A program made the translations under genes and the position numbers. Below are positions 37,059 to 45,495 of a DNA stretch of 64,000 nt, one piece after another. The DNA comes from Natronomonas sp. CBA1123 (GTDB lineage: Archaea > Halobacteriota > Halobacteria > Halobacteriales > Haloarculaceae), in assembly GCF_009741925.1 (NCBI RefSeq), contig NZ_WPCC01000009.1, positions 1 through 64,000 on the forward strand. Direction: 5' to 3'. Position 1 is the stretch's first letter. Every line of letters begins with the position of its first letter. Under the pieces are notes generated by a model, which was not told where the DNA came from, searched no databases, and worked only from the letters and a program-made list of their open reading frames with translations.

Positions 37059-37488
37059 CCGTGCGATGAGTCCCGTCGTCGGCAAGGCGATGGAGGCGAC
37101 GCTCGTCGTCCTCTACATCAGCCTCGTGACGACGACACTGTACGCCGGTGCAGTCCCGGAGTACCGCGCGTCGGCAGGCGGAGAAGTCGCAGAGCGAACC
37201 CTCTCGGACGCCGCGACCGACATCGAGGCTGCGATTCCACCGACGGCCGCAGACGCCAGCGTCCGTGTCGATGTCGACCTCCCCTCGACCATCGCGGGGG
37301 ATGCGTACCGAATCACCGCGAACGGGAGCCACCTCTACCTCGAGCATCCGAATCCGGCGGTTCGGACGAGCGTTCCCCTCGTCGTTCCCGACCGCGTGGA
37401 TTCGATCTCGGGGACGTGGAACAGCGGTGAAGACGCCGAGGTTCACCTCACGTCGACGGAAGCCGGCATCGAGGTGACCCTCGAATGA
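37051..37488 (+). CDS. pilin-like protein 2 (DUF7266-like)
   Basis: A 145-residue protein with MADRAMSPVVGKAMEATLVV at its N-terminus, a hydrophobic helix (about 12-33) and a small beta-rich domain. This is the only one of the five without R-G-Q before the helix. GTG 37051 overlaps the previous stop; ATG 37066 (MSPVVG) is an alternative start. It is part of the coupled operon. Confidence 0.75.
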   Translation: MADRAMSPVVGKAMEATLVVLYISLVTTTLYAGAVPEYRASAGGEVAERTLSDAATDIEAAIPPTAADASVRVDVDLPSTIAGDAYRITANGSHLYLEHPNPAVRTSVPLVVPDRVDSISGTWNSGEDAEVHLTSTEAGIEVTLE

Positions 37489-38123
37489 GAGGGCAGGCGA
37501 ACCTCCCCGCGTTGGCGCTCGCTCTGCTCGTCGTGACGACCGTCGCGGGGCTTTCGGTCACCATCGCCGATAGCGCTTTCTCGACCGCACAGCGGGATGC
37601 CAGTGAGCGGGCAACTGCGTCGGCAGTCGCCGACCGCCTCGTCGCCGCCGATAGCCCGCTCCCGGAGCGACGGAACGTGCTGAACGCGAGCCGGCTCGAT
37701 GAGTCGACCGTTTCCGCCACGGTCCCCGATTCGGTTGACGCCCGCATTACCGTCGCCGGAAAAATCGTGTACGAACGCGGGGACCCATCCGGCGGCCCCA
37801 CCGTCAGACGGCTCACCGTCGTCGCCGAACGACAGCCCGTGACCATCGAGCCACCGCTGGCGTTCGGAACGGTGACGCTTCCTCGCCGTAGCCCCCGCGC
37901 GACAATCAGCATCGATTCGGATTCCGATGTGGAAACGGTCCGAGCAAACGACCGCGTCGTCCTCTACGACGCCGAGGGAATAAACGGGACGTACGACGTT
38001 TCTCTCTCGCGGTACGAGACGACGACGCTCCAATTCGATGGCTCGCCACGGGAGGGAGACGTAACCGTGACGTACTATCCCAGACAGACGACCAAAGCGA
38101 TACTCGAGGTGACCGTCGAATGA
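37485..38123 (+). CDS. pilin-like protein 3 (DUF7263-like)
   Basis: A 212-residue protein starting MRGQANLPALALALLVVTTV, with R-G-Q directly before the hydrophobic helix. An extracellular domain of about 180 residues, rich in beta strands, follows (VRRLTVVAERQPVTIEPPL). ATGA overlap with the preceding gene. The motif suggests prepilin-peptidase processing. Confidence 0.78.
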   Translation: MRGQANLPALALALLVVTTVAGLSVTIADSAFSTAQRDASERATASAVADRLVAADSPLPERRNVLNASRLDESTVSATVPDSVDARITVAGKIVYERGDPSGGPTVRRLTVVAERQPVTIEPPLAFGTVTLPRRSPRATISIDSDSDVETVRANDRVVLYDAEGINGTYDVSLSRYETTTLQFDGSPREGDVTVTYYPRQTTKAILEVTVE

Positions 38124-38521
38124 GGGGGCAACTCTCCCTGTCGATCGTCGAAGCGAGCGTCGGCGTCGTGTTCATCCTCGCGGTCACGATGGGGTTCGCC
38201 CTGGGTGTCCCCTCGCCCAACACCGAACGACCGCAGCTAGACGCCTACGCCGAAGACACCGCGACGGTTCTCGCGAACGAACCGCCACGACACGGCGGTG
38301 AGACACGCCTTGCCGAAGTCACGCGCTCGCAGGCTGCCTTCCAGCGGGAGCAGGACTCGCTCGAACGGCGGGTCGACCGCCTCCTGAACGAGAACCTGCT
38401 GTACCGAATCGAGACGCCACACGGCGCTGTTGGCTACGAACGCCCGGCAGGAGTGTCGGCCGGGTACGCGACCGTCCCGACCACGGGCGGGGAGGTGACC
38501 GTATGGGTCTGGTACGTGTAG
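38120..38521 (+). CDS. pilin-like protein 4 (DUF7262-like)
   Basis: A 133-residue protein starting MRGQLSLSIVEASVGVVFIL, again R-G-Q before the membrane helix; the Glu at position 11 recalls the Glu5-like residue of bacterial pilins. A predicted helical then beta region follows. It overlaps the gene before (ATGA) and the ATG of the next one. Confidence 0.78.
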   Translation: MRGQLSLSIVEASVGVVFILAVTMGFALGVPSPNTERPQLDAYAEDTATVLANEPPRHGGETRLAEVTRSQAAFQREQDSLERRVDRLLNENLLYRIETPHGAVGYERPAGVSAGYATVPTTGGEVTVWVWYV

Positions 38522-39034
38522 AACGGGGGGCAACTCGTCCTCGTCGCGGCCGCGGTCATCGCCATCGGCCTCGCACCGATTCTGTTCGCGTACCTACAGC
38601 TCGGATATCACCCGGACGTAGACGACCGAGACCCGGAGATAACTGGCGAGAAAGCGGTCGCCTTCCTCGACCGTTCGGTCCACGAAGCGGCCGCGGAAAC
38701 AGCCGGTGACTACGCGTGGCGAGACCGCGACGAACGGGTCAGGGCTGTTCGAGCGGATATCGGAGCGGGAATCGGGACACTCCGGCGAACTCGAATCGAC
38801 GAAGGCGTCGCTTACAACGCATCGTTCAACCGAACGGTCGCCGAGGAGTGGGCCACCGAGAACTGCCAGCGCGGTGCCGGCAAGCGATTCGGCACGTGTG
38901 AATCCAGCGGCGGCGTCGTAGTGCAGGACCGTGCCGACGAGGCAGTGCTGTTAGCCGCCGGATTCGATATCGAAGCCGTCGGTCCGGGTGGCAAAACCGA
39001 ACTGACCGTCGTCATCGAAATCGGCGGCGGATAG
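38503..39034 (+). pseudogene. pilin-like protein 5 (DUF7261-like), frameshifted
   Basis: From ATG 38503 the frame reads MGLVRVERG and is then broken at a run of six G (38525-38530). With five G it would continue RGQLVLVAAAVIAIGLAPIL and on to TAG at 39032-39034, about 176 residues, giving the same R-G-Q-helix start as its neighbours. After the preceding gene's stop no usable start exists in the second frame, so a one-base insertion is the simplest account. The C-terminal region has two Cys (ENCQRGAGKRFGTCE), which could form an extracellular disulfide. Confidence 0.78.
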
Positions 39035-39103
39035 GCCAGTCTACTCACGGGAACGGCTCCGAGCCACCACACCATTATGCCGCTCGCGCCCCAACTGTCA
39101 CGA

Positions 39104-39451
39104 ATGGCAGACACCAAAGAGGGTCGGGAGAAGCAGGCCGCCGACGAAGAGCGGCGACAGCGGGAGCGAGACATCAAGGAAGCACTCTCTCGAAGCGAGG
39201 AGCTGGAACCGCCGAGGGAAGACGAGGAACCACCCAGTGAATGCCACCGCCGGGGCTGTGAGGAATCACCGGCGTTCGTCGTCCGTGAGCGCTATCAGGA
39301 AGATACCGGCCACGGAGCCGTCGTGGCGACGGCGTATCTCTGTCGTGACCACACCGAAGAGGAGGGTCCGACGAACCTCGAGAACGCCTACTCGGGGTAC
39401 GTGTTCCGGGTCGACCCGGTCGAGACGGCATCGGACGCCGACATGGAGTAG
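39104..39451 (+). CDS. conserved haloarchaeal protein with C-x4-C / C-x2-H zinc-type motif
   Basis: A 115-residue acidic protein. After a charged coiled-coil-like head (residues 1-50), Cys pairs CHRRGC (about 52-57) and CRDH (about 85-88) could bind zinc; the spacing is unlike standard ribbons. No enzyme motif is seen. The start is ATG 39104 (MADTKEG); the nine codons before it are atypical. Confidence 0.7.
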   Translation: MADTKEGREKQAADEERRQRERDIKEALSRSEELEPPREDEEPPSECHRRGCEESPAFVVRERYQEDTGHGAVVATAYLCRDHTEEEGPTNLENAYSGYVFRVDPVETASDADME

Positions 39452-39618
39452 CAATCGAACGGGGGAGTTGTGTGGGAAGCGCTCTTTTCCAGTCGAAGGA
39501 GTAGCGGCGCCACACTGAGAGAGAAATATCCACAGCTGCACAGCTATCGTCGTATGACGAGATTTGAATCCGAGTAATAACAGTCCTTATGCACTATGCG
39601 ACACGATATAGTATTGCA

Positions 39619-40002
39619 ATGAATGGACAAAATAATTCGGCAAGTCGAATCGGATCACTCACACGGATTCAGTGGCTGGCAGTCGCGTTGGTCGTCGTTA
39701 CTGGCGTGCTCCACGTGTATGCAGGTATTGTCGAGGGGCGGATTCCCGTTGCACTCGCCGGCGTCGGCTACGGCGGGGCACTCGTTCTCTTCTTCCTCGA
39801 CTTTCAGCGAAAGCTCCTCTACTTGGTCGGGATTCCATACACGTTCATCCAGATCCCGATCTGGCTCGTGGTCAAATCGGAGTACGGAATCGTCGACTAC
39901 GTCGACAAGGCGGTCCAAGTCGTCTTGATTCTCGTGTTGATTTACCTCTACCTCAACACGTCATCAGGGTCAGCCGGAGACACGGCACCAACAGCCGAGT
40001 AG
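39619..40002 (+). CDS. small four-helix membrane protein (DUF7475-like)
   Basis: A 127-residue membrane protein with four predicted helices (about 18-36, 42-60, 68-85, 92-112). The start is ATG 39619 (MNGQNNSASR), chosen because the ten codons before it are AT-rich and promoter-like. It has no recognisable catalytic motif. It lies between the pilus operon and the sulfur genes. Confidence 0.7.
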   Translation: MNGQNNSASRIGSLTRIQWLAVALVVVTGVLHVYAGIVEGRIPVALAGVGYGGALVLFFLDFQRKLLYLVGIPYTFIQIPIWLVVKSEYGIVDYVDKAVQVVLILVLIYLYLNTSSGSAGDTAPTAE

Positions 40003-40117
40003 GCGAACGGGTTCGCTGAGCGGCCACCGGTTTCAGTTGGCTCGCCGTCGTCCGGTGGCCGTATCGAAGACGGAGCGCGTGCCAGACACCGATATCGGAG
40101 ATGCTGGCACGAGTTGA

Positions 40118-40396
40118 TTATTTCGTGCTTGGCTTGGCGTCCTCGGATGACGATTGCTGAGCGGAACGGTCCTTGTAGGTGTTCAGGCCGACGACCGCGT
40201 TGAGCGGACACGTCTGCGTCATCGCAGTCAGCGTCAAGACGGTCCCGACAAAGACGGCGATGCCTGCGAGCACGAGCCCGAGTGTTCCCGCCACGAGCGT
40301 GATGAGCCCACCGAGTGCCGCGCCGCCCACGAGGATAAGTGCCGGTCCGACGACGAACCGAGCGAGCTGGTCGTATCCACCGACGTTCTTTTTCAT
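40118..40396 (-). CDS. DUF2892 (YgaP-like inner-membrane) protein
   Basis: A 92-residue protein with two or three membrane helices (about 12-30, 33-60) and the DUF2892 ending LTAMTQTCPLNAVVGLNTYK. The start is ATG 40396 (MKKNVGGYD), the conserved N-terminus of the family. DUF2892 proteins are often fused to or placed by rhodanese and TusA genes and are thought to act in sulfur or metal-stress physiology. It is divergent from tusA. Confidence 0.87.
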   Translation of the reverse strand: MKKNVGGYDQLARFVVGPALILVGGAALGGLITLVAGTLGLVLAGIAVFVGTVLTLTAMTQTCPLNAVVGLNTYKDRSAQQSSSEDAKPSTK

Positions 40397-40534
40397 GGTT
40401 GAGTTACCTCTGAACATTACTAGAGGGTCCGAGATGGCTTAAGCGTATTTCAGAATTGCCTAGGCCGCCTCAATGCTGTCGAAACCCAGGTCTGCAGTAT
40501 TCGATGTGGAATCGTCCACGCCGACCGAATACTA

Positions 40535-40551
40535 TTCCCATATATTGGGAT
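40535..40551. promoter_or_regulatory. palindrome copy before tusA-sqr, next to a TATA box
   Basis: TTCCCAT-ATA-TTGGGAT matches 11 of 14 arm positions. It ends 48 nt before the tusA start and about 23 bp upstream of a TATA-like ATATTAATAT (40561-40570). Its core is itself the symmetric TCCCA-TATAT-TGGGA. Confidence 0.45.
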
Positions 40552-40599
40552 ATCCACACAATATTAATATGAGTTCTCCGCGAACGTTCACCTGTACTC

Positions 40600-40842
40600 A
40601 TGACAGAGACAGATATTCAACCGACGGAGACGGTCGACGCTCGGGGGTCGGCGTGCCCCGGTCCGTTGATGGACCTTATCGGCAAGATTCGAGCTGTCGA
40701 ACCGGGCGACGTGGTGCTGCTCTTGAGCGATAACGAGCAGTCGCTGACCGACGTCGAAGAGTGGACGAACGAGGCCGGAAACGAGCTGCTGGCGGTCGAG
40801 GAGGAAGACGACCACTACGCGTTCTACGTGGAGAAAGCATGA
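40600..40842 (+). CDS. tusA: TusA-family sulfurtransferase
   Basis: An 80-residue sulfur-carrier protein. The active Cys lies in ACPGPLMDL (residue about 19), which carries a persulfide in this family. The fold is the two-layer IF3-C-like sandwich. Its stop overlaps the start of the SQR-like gene (ATGA), so the carrier probably passes or accepts sulfane sulfur made by that enzyme. Start ATG 40600. Confidence 0.92.
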   Translation: MTETDIQPTETVDARGSACPGPLMDLIGKIRAVEPGDVVLLLSDNEQSLTDVEEWTNEAGNELLAVEEEDDHYAFYVEKA

Positions 40843-41981
40843 CCGACCATATCGTCATCCTCGGCGGCGGGACCGGTGGGGCCGTGTTGGCGAACGACCT
40901 CGCAGACCGGTTGGACGCCGAACTCGAAGCCGACGAGGTCAGAGTCACGCTCGTCAACGACGGCCCCGACCACGTCTACAAGCCGGTGTGGCTGTACGTC
41001 CCGTTCGGTGAGCGCGAGCCGGCCGACGGCCGTCGGCCGCTGGACGAACTCGTCGACGACCGAATCGACCTCCGCATCGACCGCGTCACGGACATCGACA
41101 CGGACAGCCAGCGGCTTCGGATGCGCGACAAAACCTCGCTCAGTTACGATTATCTCGTGCTCGCGACCGGGTCGACGCTCGCACCCGATGAGATACCCGG
41201 CCTGGCCGAGGGCGGCCACGACTACTACAGCGAGTCCGGAGCCGAGACGCTGCGCGAGGAGTTACTCTCGTTCACCGAGGGCCACATCGTGTTGAGCGTC
41301 ATCGGGACGCCGCACATGTGCCCGGCGGCGCCGCTGGAGTTCGTGTTCATGGCCGACGACTGGTTCCGAAAGCGCGGCCTCCGGGAGGACGTCGAGATTA
41401 CCTACACCTACCCGATTCAGCGCGTCCACGGCAATCCCCACATCGCCGAATGGGCACGACCGATAATGGACGACCGCGACATCAACGTCGAGACGTTCTT
41501 CAACGCCGAATCGGTCGACCCCGAGGCGAACCGGCTTACCTCGATGGAGGGGACCGACATCGACTACGACCTGCTGGTCGGTATCCCGCCGCACCGCGGC
41601 GTCGACCTCGTCGAAGAAGCCGGACTCGGCGACAGCGGTTGGGTCGAAGTCGACCAACACACCCTCGAAGCCGAGAACGCCGACAACGTCTACGCTATCG
41701 GTGACACCGCCGACACGGGCGCCCCGAACGCCGGCAGCGTGGCTCACTATCAGGCCGGCGTCGTCGGCCGGCGACTCGCCAGCGACATCCGCGGCCGGCC
41801 GGCGACGGCGACCTACGAGGGGAAGACGCTGTGTTTCGTCGAGACGGGCATGGATTCGGCGTCGTTCGTCGAGTTCGACTACGAGAATCCGCCGTCGCCG
41901 GTGCCGCCCTCTGAGAAGATCCACTGGGCGAAACTGGCGTACAACGAGTCCTACTGGCTCACCGCACGGGGGTTACTCTGA
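40839..41981 (+). CDS. sqr: sulfide:quinone oxidoreductase-like FAD/NAD(P) oxidoreductase
   Basis: A 380-residue flavoprotein. The N-terminal dinucleotide motif is ILGGGTGGAVLAND, the second FAD site NVYAIGDTADTGAPNAGS. Cys residues in PHMCPAAPLEF (about 160) and TLCFVETG (about 330) match the two redox Cys of SQR. It oxidises sulfide to sulfane sulfur and passes electrons to quinone at the membrane surface. TusA upstream and DUF1641 downstream support a sulfide or reactive-sulfur role. Confidence 0.87.
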   Translation: MTDHIVILGGGTGGAVLANDLADRLDAELEADEVRVTLVNDGPDHVYKPVWLYVPFGEREPADGRRPLDELVDDRIDLRIDRVTDIDTDSQRLRMRDKTSLSYDYLVLATGSTLAPDEIPGLAEGGHDYYSESGAETLREELLSFTEGHIVLSVIGTPHMCPAAPLEFVFMADDWFRKRGLREDVEITYTYPIQRVHGNPHIAEWARPIMDDRDINVETFFNAESVDPEANRLTSMEGTDIDYDLLVGIPPHRGVDLVEEAGLGDSGWVEVDQHTLEAENADNVYAIGDTADTGAPNAGSVAHYQAGVVGRRLASDIRGRPATATYEGKTLCFVETGMDSASFVEFDYENPPSPVPPSEKIHWAKLAYNESYWLTARGLL

Positions 41982-41983
41982 AG

Positions 41984-42610
41984 ATGTCCGGCGAAGCAAC
42001 CGAGGTGCCGTCGGAGTTGGAAGCGGCTATCGAGGAGAACCCGGAAGCGGTCGCGGAGTTCGTCCAACGACTGGACGCCGTCAACGAACTGCTGGACGTG
42101 CTCGCCCTCGGCGAGAGCGCGCTCACCGACGAGATGGCTCGCGACCTCGCCGACACGACGTCGACGCTCGCGGAGTCCGCCGACGGCCTCGCGACCGACG
42201 AAACCGTCGGCCTGGCCGAGAGCGTCGGCCAAAACGGCGCGGAACTCCAGGACGCCCTCGAAACCCTCGTCACCCTTCAGGAGACGGGCGCCTTAGACGA
42301 GTTGGTCGAACTGGCGAGCGTGGCGACGCTCTTGACGGCGGCGCTCGACGACGAGATGGTTCGGTCGCTGGCCGCGACCGGCTCTTCGCTCGGGGAACTC
42401 GCCCAGACGGCCGCCGACGAAGAGTCCCACGACGGACTGGAGACGGTTCTCAAAAGCGTCGGCGACGCCGAACAGCAACCCGACGAGCGCGTCGGCGCGC
42501 TCGGCCTGGTGAAAGCGGCACGGGACCCCGACATCCAGTACGGCCTCGGCTACGTGCTTTCGATTGCCCGAGCCATCGGAGAGAACAGACGGCCAGCCGA
42601 CGACGCCTGA
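41984..42610 (+). CDS. DUF1641 family protein
   Basis: A 208-residue, acidic, helical protein with the family's C-terminal segment VGALGLVKAARDPDIQYGLGYVLSIARAIG. DUF1641 genes neighbour SQR and formate dehydrogenase genes in many prokaryotes; its role is unknown, perhaps as a membrane or quinone-site accessory. It begins 2 nt after sqr, so it is the third gene of the tusA-sqr operon. Confidence 0.87.
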   Translation: MSGEATEVPSELEAAIEENPEAVAEFVQRLDAVNELLDVLALGESALTDEMARDLADTTSTLAESADGLATDETVGLAESVGQNGAELQDALETLVTLQETGALDELVELASVATLLTAALDDEMVRSLAATGSSLGELAQTAADEESHDGLETVLKSVGDAEQQPDERVGALGLVKAARDPDIQYGLGYVLSIARAIGENRRPADDA

Positions 42611-42618
42611 CCCGGAAC

Positions 42619-43062
42619 TCAGGCCTCGGTCGGATTTTTCATCGGGTCGTCGAACACCCGCCCCGAGAGGGAGTCGGCGACGAGTCGATAGAACGCCATC
42701 GAGAGGTCCTCGACCGGCGTGTCTGGAATCACGTTCATCGTCGGAACCGTCGCGTTGTCGGCGAGTGCAGCGGCGGCGGCGTCGTGGTCGGCGTGCGGAA
42801 CCGCTTCGATTCGCCCGCGCGCTTGGACGCTTTCGGCGGGTTCGGTGGTGAACACGGTAAACGTCGCCACGTCGGTCGTCTCGAGAAAGGCCATCTTCCG
42901 ACTGTCGTCCTCGTGGGCGAACTGGAAGTATAGATGCGTCCCGTCGTATCCGAACGACTCCGGGATTGCATAGGTCTCCGCACCGTCGGTCAGCGAGAGG
43001 ACTCCGGCACCCTCGGCGCTGAGCAGGGCGTCGATACCCGACTGACTCATCTTTTGTGTCAT
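42619..43062 (-). CDS. pyridoxamine 5'-phosphate oxidase-fold protein
   Basis: A 147-residue split-barrel FMN-binding protein (PNPOx-like). GVLSLTDGAETYAIPESFGYDGTHLYFQF and RKMAFLETTDVATFTVF are the typical barrel strands. Such small haloarchaeal proteins reduce F420- or FMN-linked substrates or scavenge haem or nitro compounds; the substrate is not known. It is convergent with DUF1641. A truncated copy of its 3' half lies at 45292-45450. Confidence 0.88.
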   Translation of the reverse strand: MTQKMSQSGIDALLSAEGAGVLSLTDGAETYAIPESFGYDGTHLYFQFAHEDDSRKMAFLETTDVATFTVFTTEPAESVQARGRIEAVPHADHDAAAAALADNATVPTMNVIPDTPVEDLSMAFYRLVADSLSGRVFDDPMKNPTEA

Positions 43063-43335
43063 TCAACTTGAGTTGACGCGTGTCAGGTTTATATCTCCCG
43101 AAGTCCGTGACTTCGGACAACTAGGGCCGAAACCGAGTCGAGGAGTTTCGCCAGAGTTCATTTTTCTGATATGAAATAGCGTGACACGGCCGGACAGTAA
43201 GACTGCAAATCGAGAACCGTATCGGAGGAAATCCAACCGTCAGAATCAGACTAGTGTTTGCGTTGTCTCAAACGTCCCGCCTCCAGGATACGGCGGTAGC
43301 TGTCTAGTCATGTCAGGGAAACGTCTGGGAAAGAT

Positions 43336-44799
43336 ATGTCTTTGATTGTTACGTCCTTCGTGCTGATGAGTGTAAGCACACAGCTCGGTATCATATTAGC
43401 CTCGGGGGTTGTTGGGGCGGTGACCGACCGATCTGTCCGGTATCTGCTTGACCGGTACGAGATTCGTACCTCCAGAAAATTTTGGAAACCGTGGTTCAAC
43501 GAAGATTCGATTATTATCTCAGCGACAACCGAGAACAGACATCCGGGTCGAACCAGAGGGACTGGCCCGTTTGACTCTCGCGCACTCCAGGAAGTAACAT
43601 CACATCTGGCCGGAATTTCGTCGCCGAATCAAACTCCTTCGTCGTTGACCGAACAGCACCCCGGCAACTGGCGGGACAAGAACATCATCGCACTGGGAGG
43701 GCCTGTGAACAACGATATTGCCGAACAAGCCCTGAACCCCAACCGAAACCTCGGAATTGAATTCTATTTTGATACCGAGAAAAACCGCGTAGTGAGCAAC
43801 GAGTACGTCGTCCATGACCCACCGGATCCGACCCCGCAAGAAGCGATGGAAGATTTCGGAATCATATCTCGCTTGCCCCACCCATACTCGGGCGACGAAG
43901 TCCTTCTCATCGCCGGTTGCTGGGGGCAAGGTACTCTCGGAGGCGTCAAAATGCTCATTCAGAATTTGGATGAGATATGGCAACGCACCGATGGCGAATT
44001 CTTTCAGGTCACGTACAGAGTGGAGTTCGATGGTAAAAGTCAACTAATTGATGGCGAGATATACTGGGACCACTTGCGAACGATTGAGCCTCGGGCACCG
44101 GAAGACGACTGGAGGCTTGAACCCGACCGCTCTCCAGAAGGATACGAAGACGAAGTAACGGTAGTCATACCATGTCGAAACGAAGCGGAAACTGTCGGAA
44201 ACGTCGTTAACACGTTCCAAACCCATCCGCCGGTTAGTGAGGTGATTGTCGTTGATAACGATTCGAAAGATGGGACCGGTGCTACAGCCGAACAGGCGGG
44301 AGCTAGCGTTGTCAAGGAACCCCAAGTAGGGAAGGGGCGAGCGGTTCTCGCAGGTCTTGACGCAGCTGATACGGAGCTCGTGTTCTTGATAGACGGTGAC
44401 ATTGAAAATCCGTCGGAGTCTTGGCTGTACGAAGCTATTGAACGACACGAACAGGGTGCAGACATTGTGCGGGCGGACCCTGATTACTATCCACCACTAG
44501 TGAGACAGTGCGTTAAACCGTTACTTCGGCGGTTCTTCCCCTCTATCGTCGACGCTGACCAACCGCTCGGAGGAATCGTCCTCCTATCCCGTTCTTATCG
44601 CACCCACTTGACCGACTATACTGGCTGGGAATTCGATATTGGTCTGACGTTACTGGCTGCCAAACGGGGGCTTTCGTACGCAGAGTTCGACGCCGGTTCG
44701 CTCATTCACGGAGAGCGACCTGAGCCAGAGATTGTGACCATGGCCGAATCGATACTGAATACGATAATCGATGAGGCGGAGATGAACCGGGGAGACTGA
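43336..44799 (+). CDS. membrane-anchored GGP-N domain fused to family 2 glycosyltransferase
   Basis: A 487-residue protein of unusual build. A membrane helix (about 3-29) is followed by a domain (about 55-255) with [10 protein letters not shown] at 118-126 and [19 protein letters not shown] near 200; I recall similar GGP-N...AG-GT patterns in archaeal S-layer-type and signalling-associated proteins but cannot assign it. A GT2 domain follows from about 270 ([34 protein letters not shown]). The DNA is lower in GC than its neighbours and is flanked by a PNPOx gene and its relic, suggesting transfer. It may make a sugar or lipid-linked product at the membrane. Confidence 0.78.
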   Translation: MSLIVTSFVLMSVSTQLGIILASGVVGAVTDRSVRYLLDRYEIRTSRKFWKPWFNEDSIIISATTENRHPGRTRGTGPFDSRALQEVTSHLAGISSPNQTPSSLTEQHPGNWRDKNIIALGGPVNNDIAEQALNPNRNLGIEFYFDTEKNRVVSNEYVVHDPPDPTPQEAMEDFGIISRLPHPYSGDEVLLIAGCWGQGTLGGVKMLIQNLDEIWQRTDGEFFQVTYRVEFDGKSQLIDGEIYWDHLRTIEPRAPEDDWRLEPDRSPEGYEDEVTVVIPCRNEAETVGNVVNTFQTHPPVSEVIVVDNDSKDGTGATAEQAGASVVKEPQVGKGRAVLAGLDAADTELVFLIDGDIENPSESWLYEAIERHEQGADIVRADPDYYPPLVRQCVKPLLRRFFPSIVDADQPLGGIVLLSRSYRTHLTDYTGWEFDIGLTLLAAKRGLSYAEFDAGSLIHGERPEPEIVTMAESILNTIIDEAEMNRGD

Positions 44800-44830
44800 C
44801 CCGACAGTTCATCTCTGGTTTCCTAAGGGA

Positions 44831-45238
44831 ATTCGTGAGCGTACCGGCGCGTCGTGGGGCCACAAGTGGGCGTTCAATCGCCTCAACGAGTACGTCGAAT
44901 ACAAAGCCGCCGAGTACGGTATCGACGTAGCACAGGTTGCCCCGGAGAATACGTCGCGGCGGTGTTCGACGTGTGGGTTCACACATCCCGATAACCGTGA
45001 GAGTGAGTCCTTTGAGTGTCAGAAGTGCGGCTACGAGAACCACGCTGACTACAACGCTGCCAAGAACATCGGTCTGCGGTATCTTCGTCGCACCCAAACT
45101 GGGAGCGACGAAGGCGCACTCTTGGGCGTGCGCTTGAACAGCGGGACGCTGAACGTGAACGGTGAGTATGAATCACCTGCCTCGACCGAGGCGAGAACGG
45201 GAGTCCACGCTGAATCCCACCGCTTCAGCGGTGGGTAG
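44831..45238 (+). pseudogene. tnpB: C-terminal relic of an IS200/IS605-family TnpB
   Basis: The frame reads [21 protein letters not shown], then a zinc ribbon CSTCGF...CQKCGY, the third acidic residue in [12 protein letters not shown], and [12 protein letters not shown] to TAG at 45236-45238. It is 5'-truncated, so about the last 136 residues of a roughly 400-residue RNA-guided nuclease remain and it cannot act. The 3' end carries the element's right-end hairpin. It is joined directly after the GT2 gene. Confidence 0.88.
45216..45235. repeat. right-end hairpin of the TnpB element
   Basis: CCCACCGC-TTCA-GCGGTGGG, an 8-bp perfect stem with a 4-nt loop, overlapping the tnpB relic's stop codon. 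Such subterminal hairpins mark IS200/IS605 ends and the 3' end of the guide (omega) RNA in TnpB systems. Confidence 0.7.
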
Positions 45239-45291
45239 CTCAACTCGAACCGCAATGTACCCGCAACAGCGCGAACGCTCGGCGACGTGAG

Positions 45292-45450
45292 GGTCGTCGA
45301 ACACCCATCTCGGGCAGGAGGTAGCGACGAGTCGATAGAACGCCAGCGAGAGGTCCTCGACCGGTGTGTCGGGAACCACGTTCACCGTCGGAACCGTCGC
45401 GTTGTCGGCGAGTGCAGCGGCGGCAGCGTCGTGGTCGGCGTGCGGAACCG
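45292..45450 (-). pseudogene. relic copy of the PNPOx-fold gene
   Basis: About 160 bp highly similar to part of the intact gene at 42619-43062, in the same orientation. It encodes ADHDAAAAALADNATVPTVNVVP and EDLSLAFYRLVA, matching the intact protein's C-terminal half, then runs on without the original stop. The 5' half is missing, so it cannot make a functional protein. Confidence 0.8.
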
Positions 45451-45495
45451 AGTCGTGCTAACCGCACAGCGCGTGTCTGACACTGCTCGTGGGTG

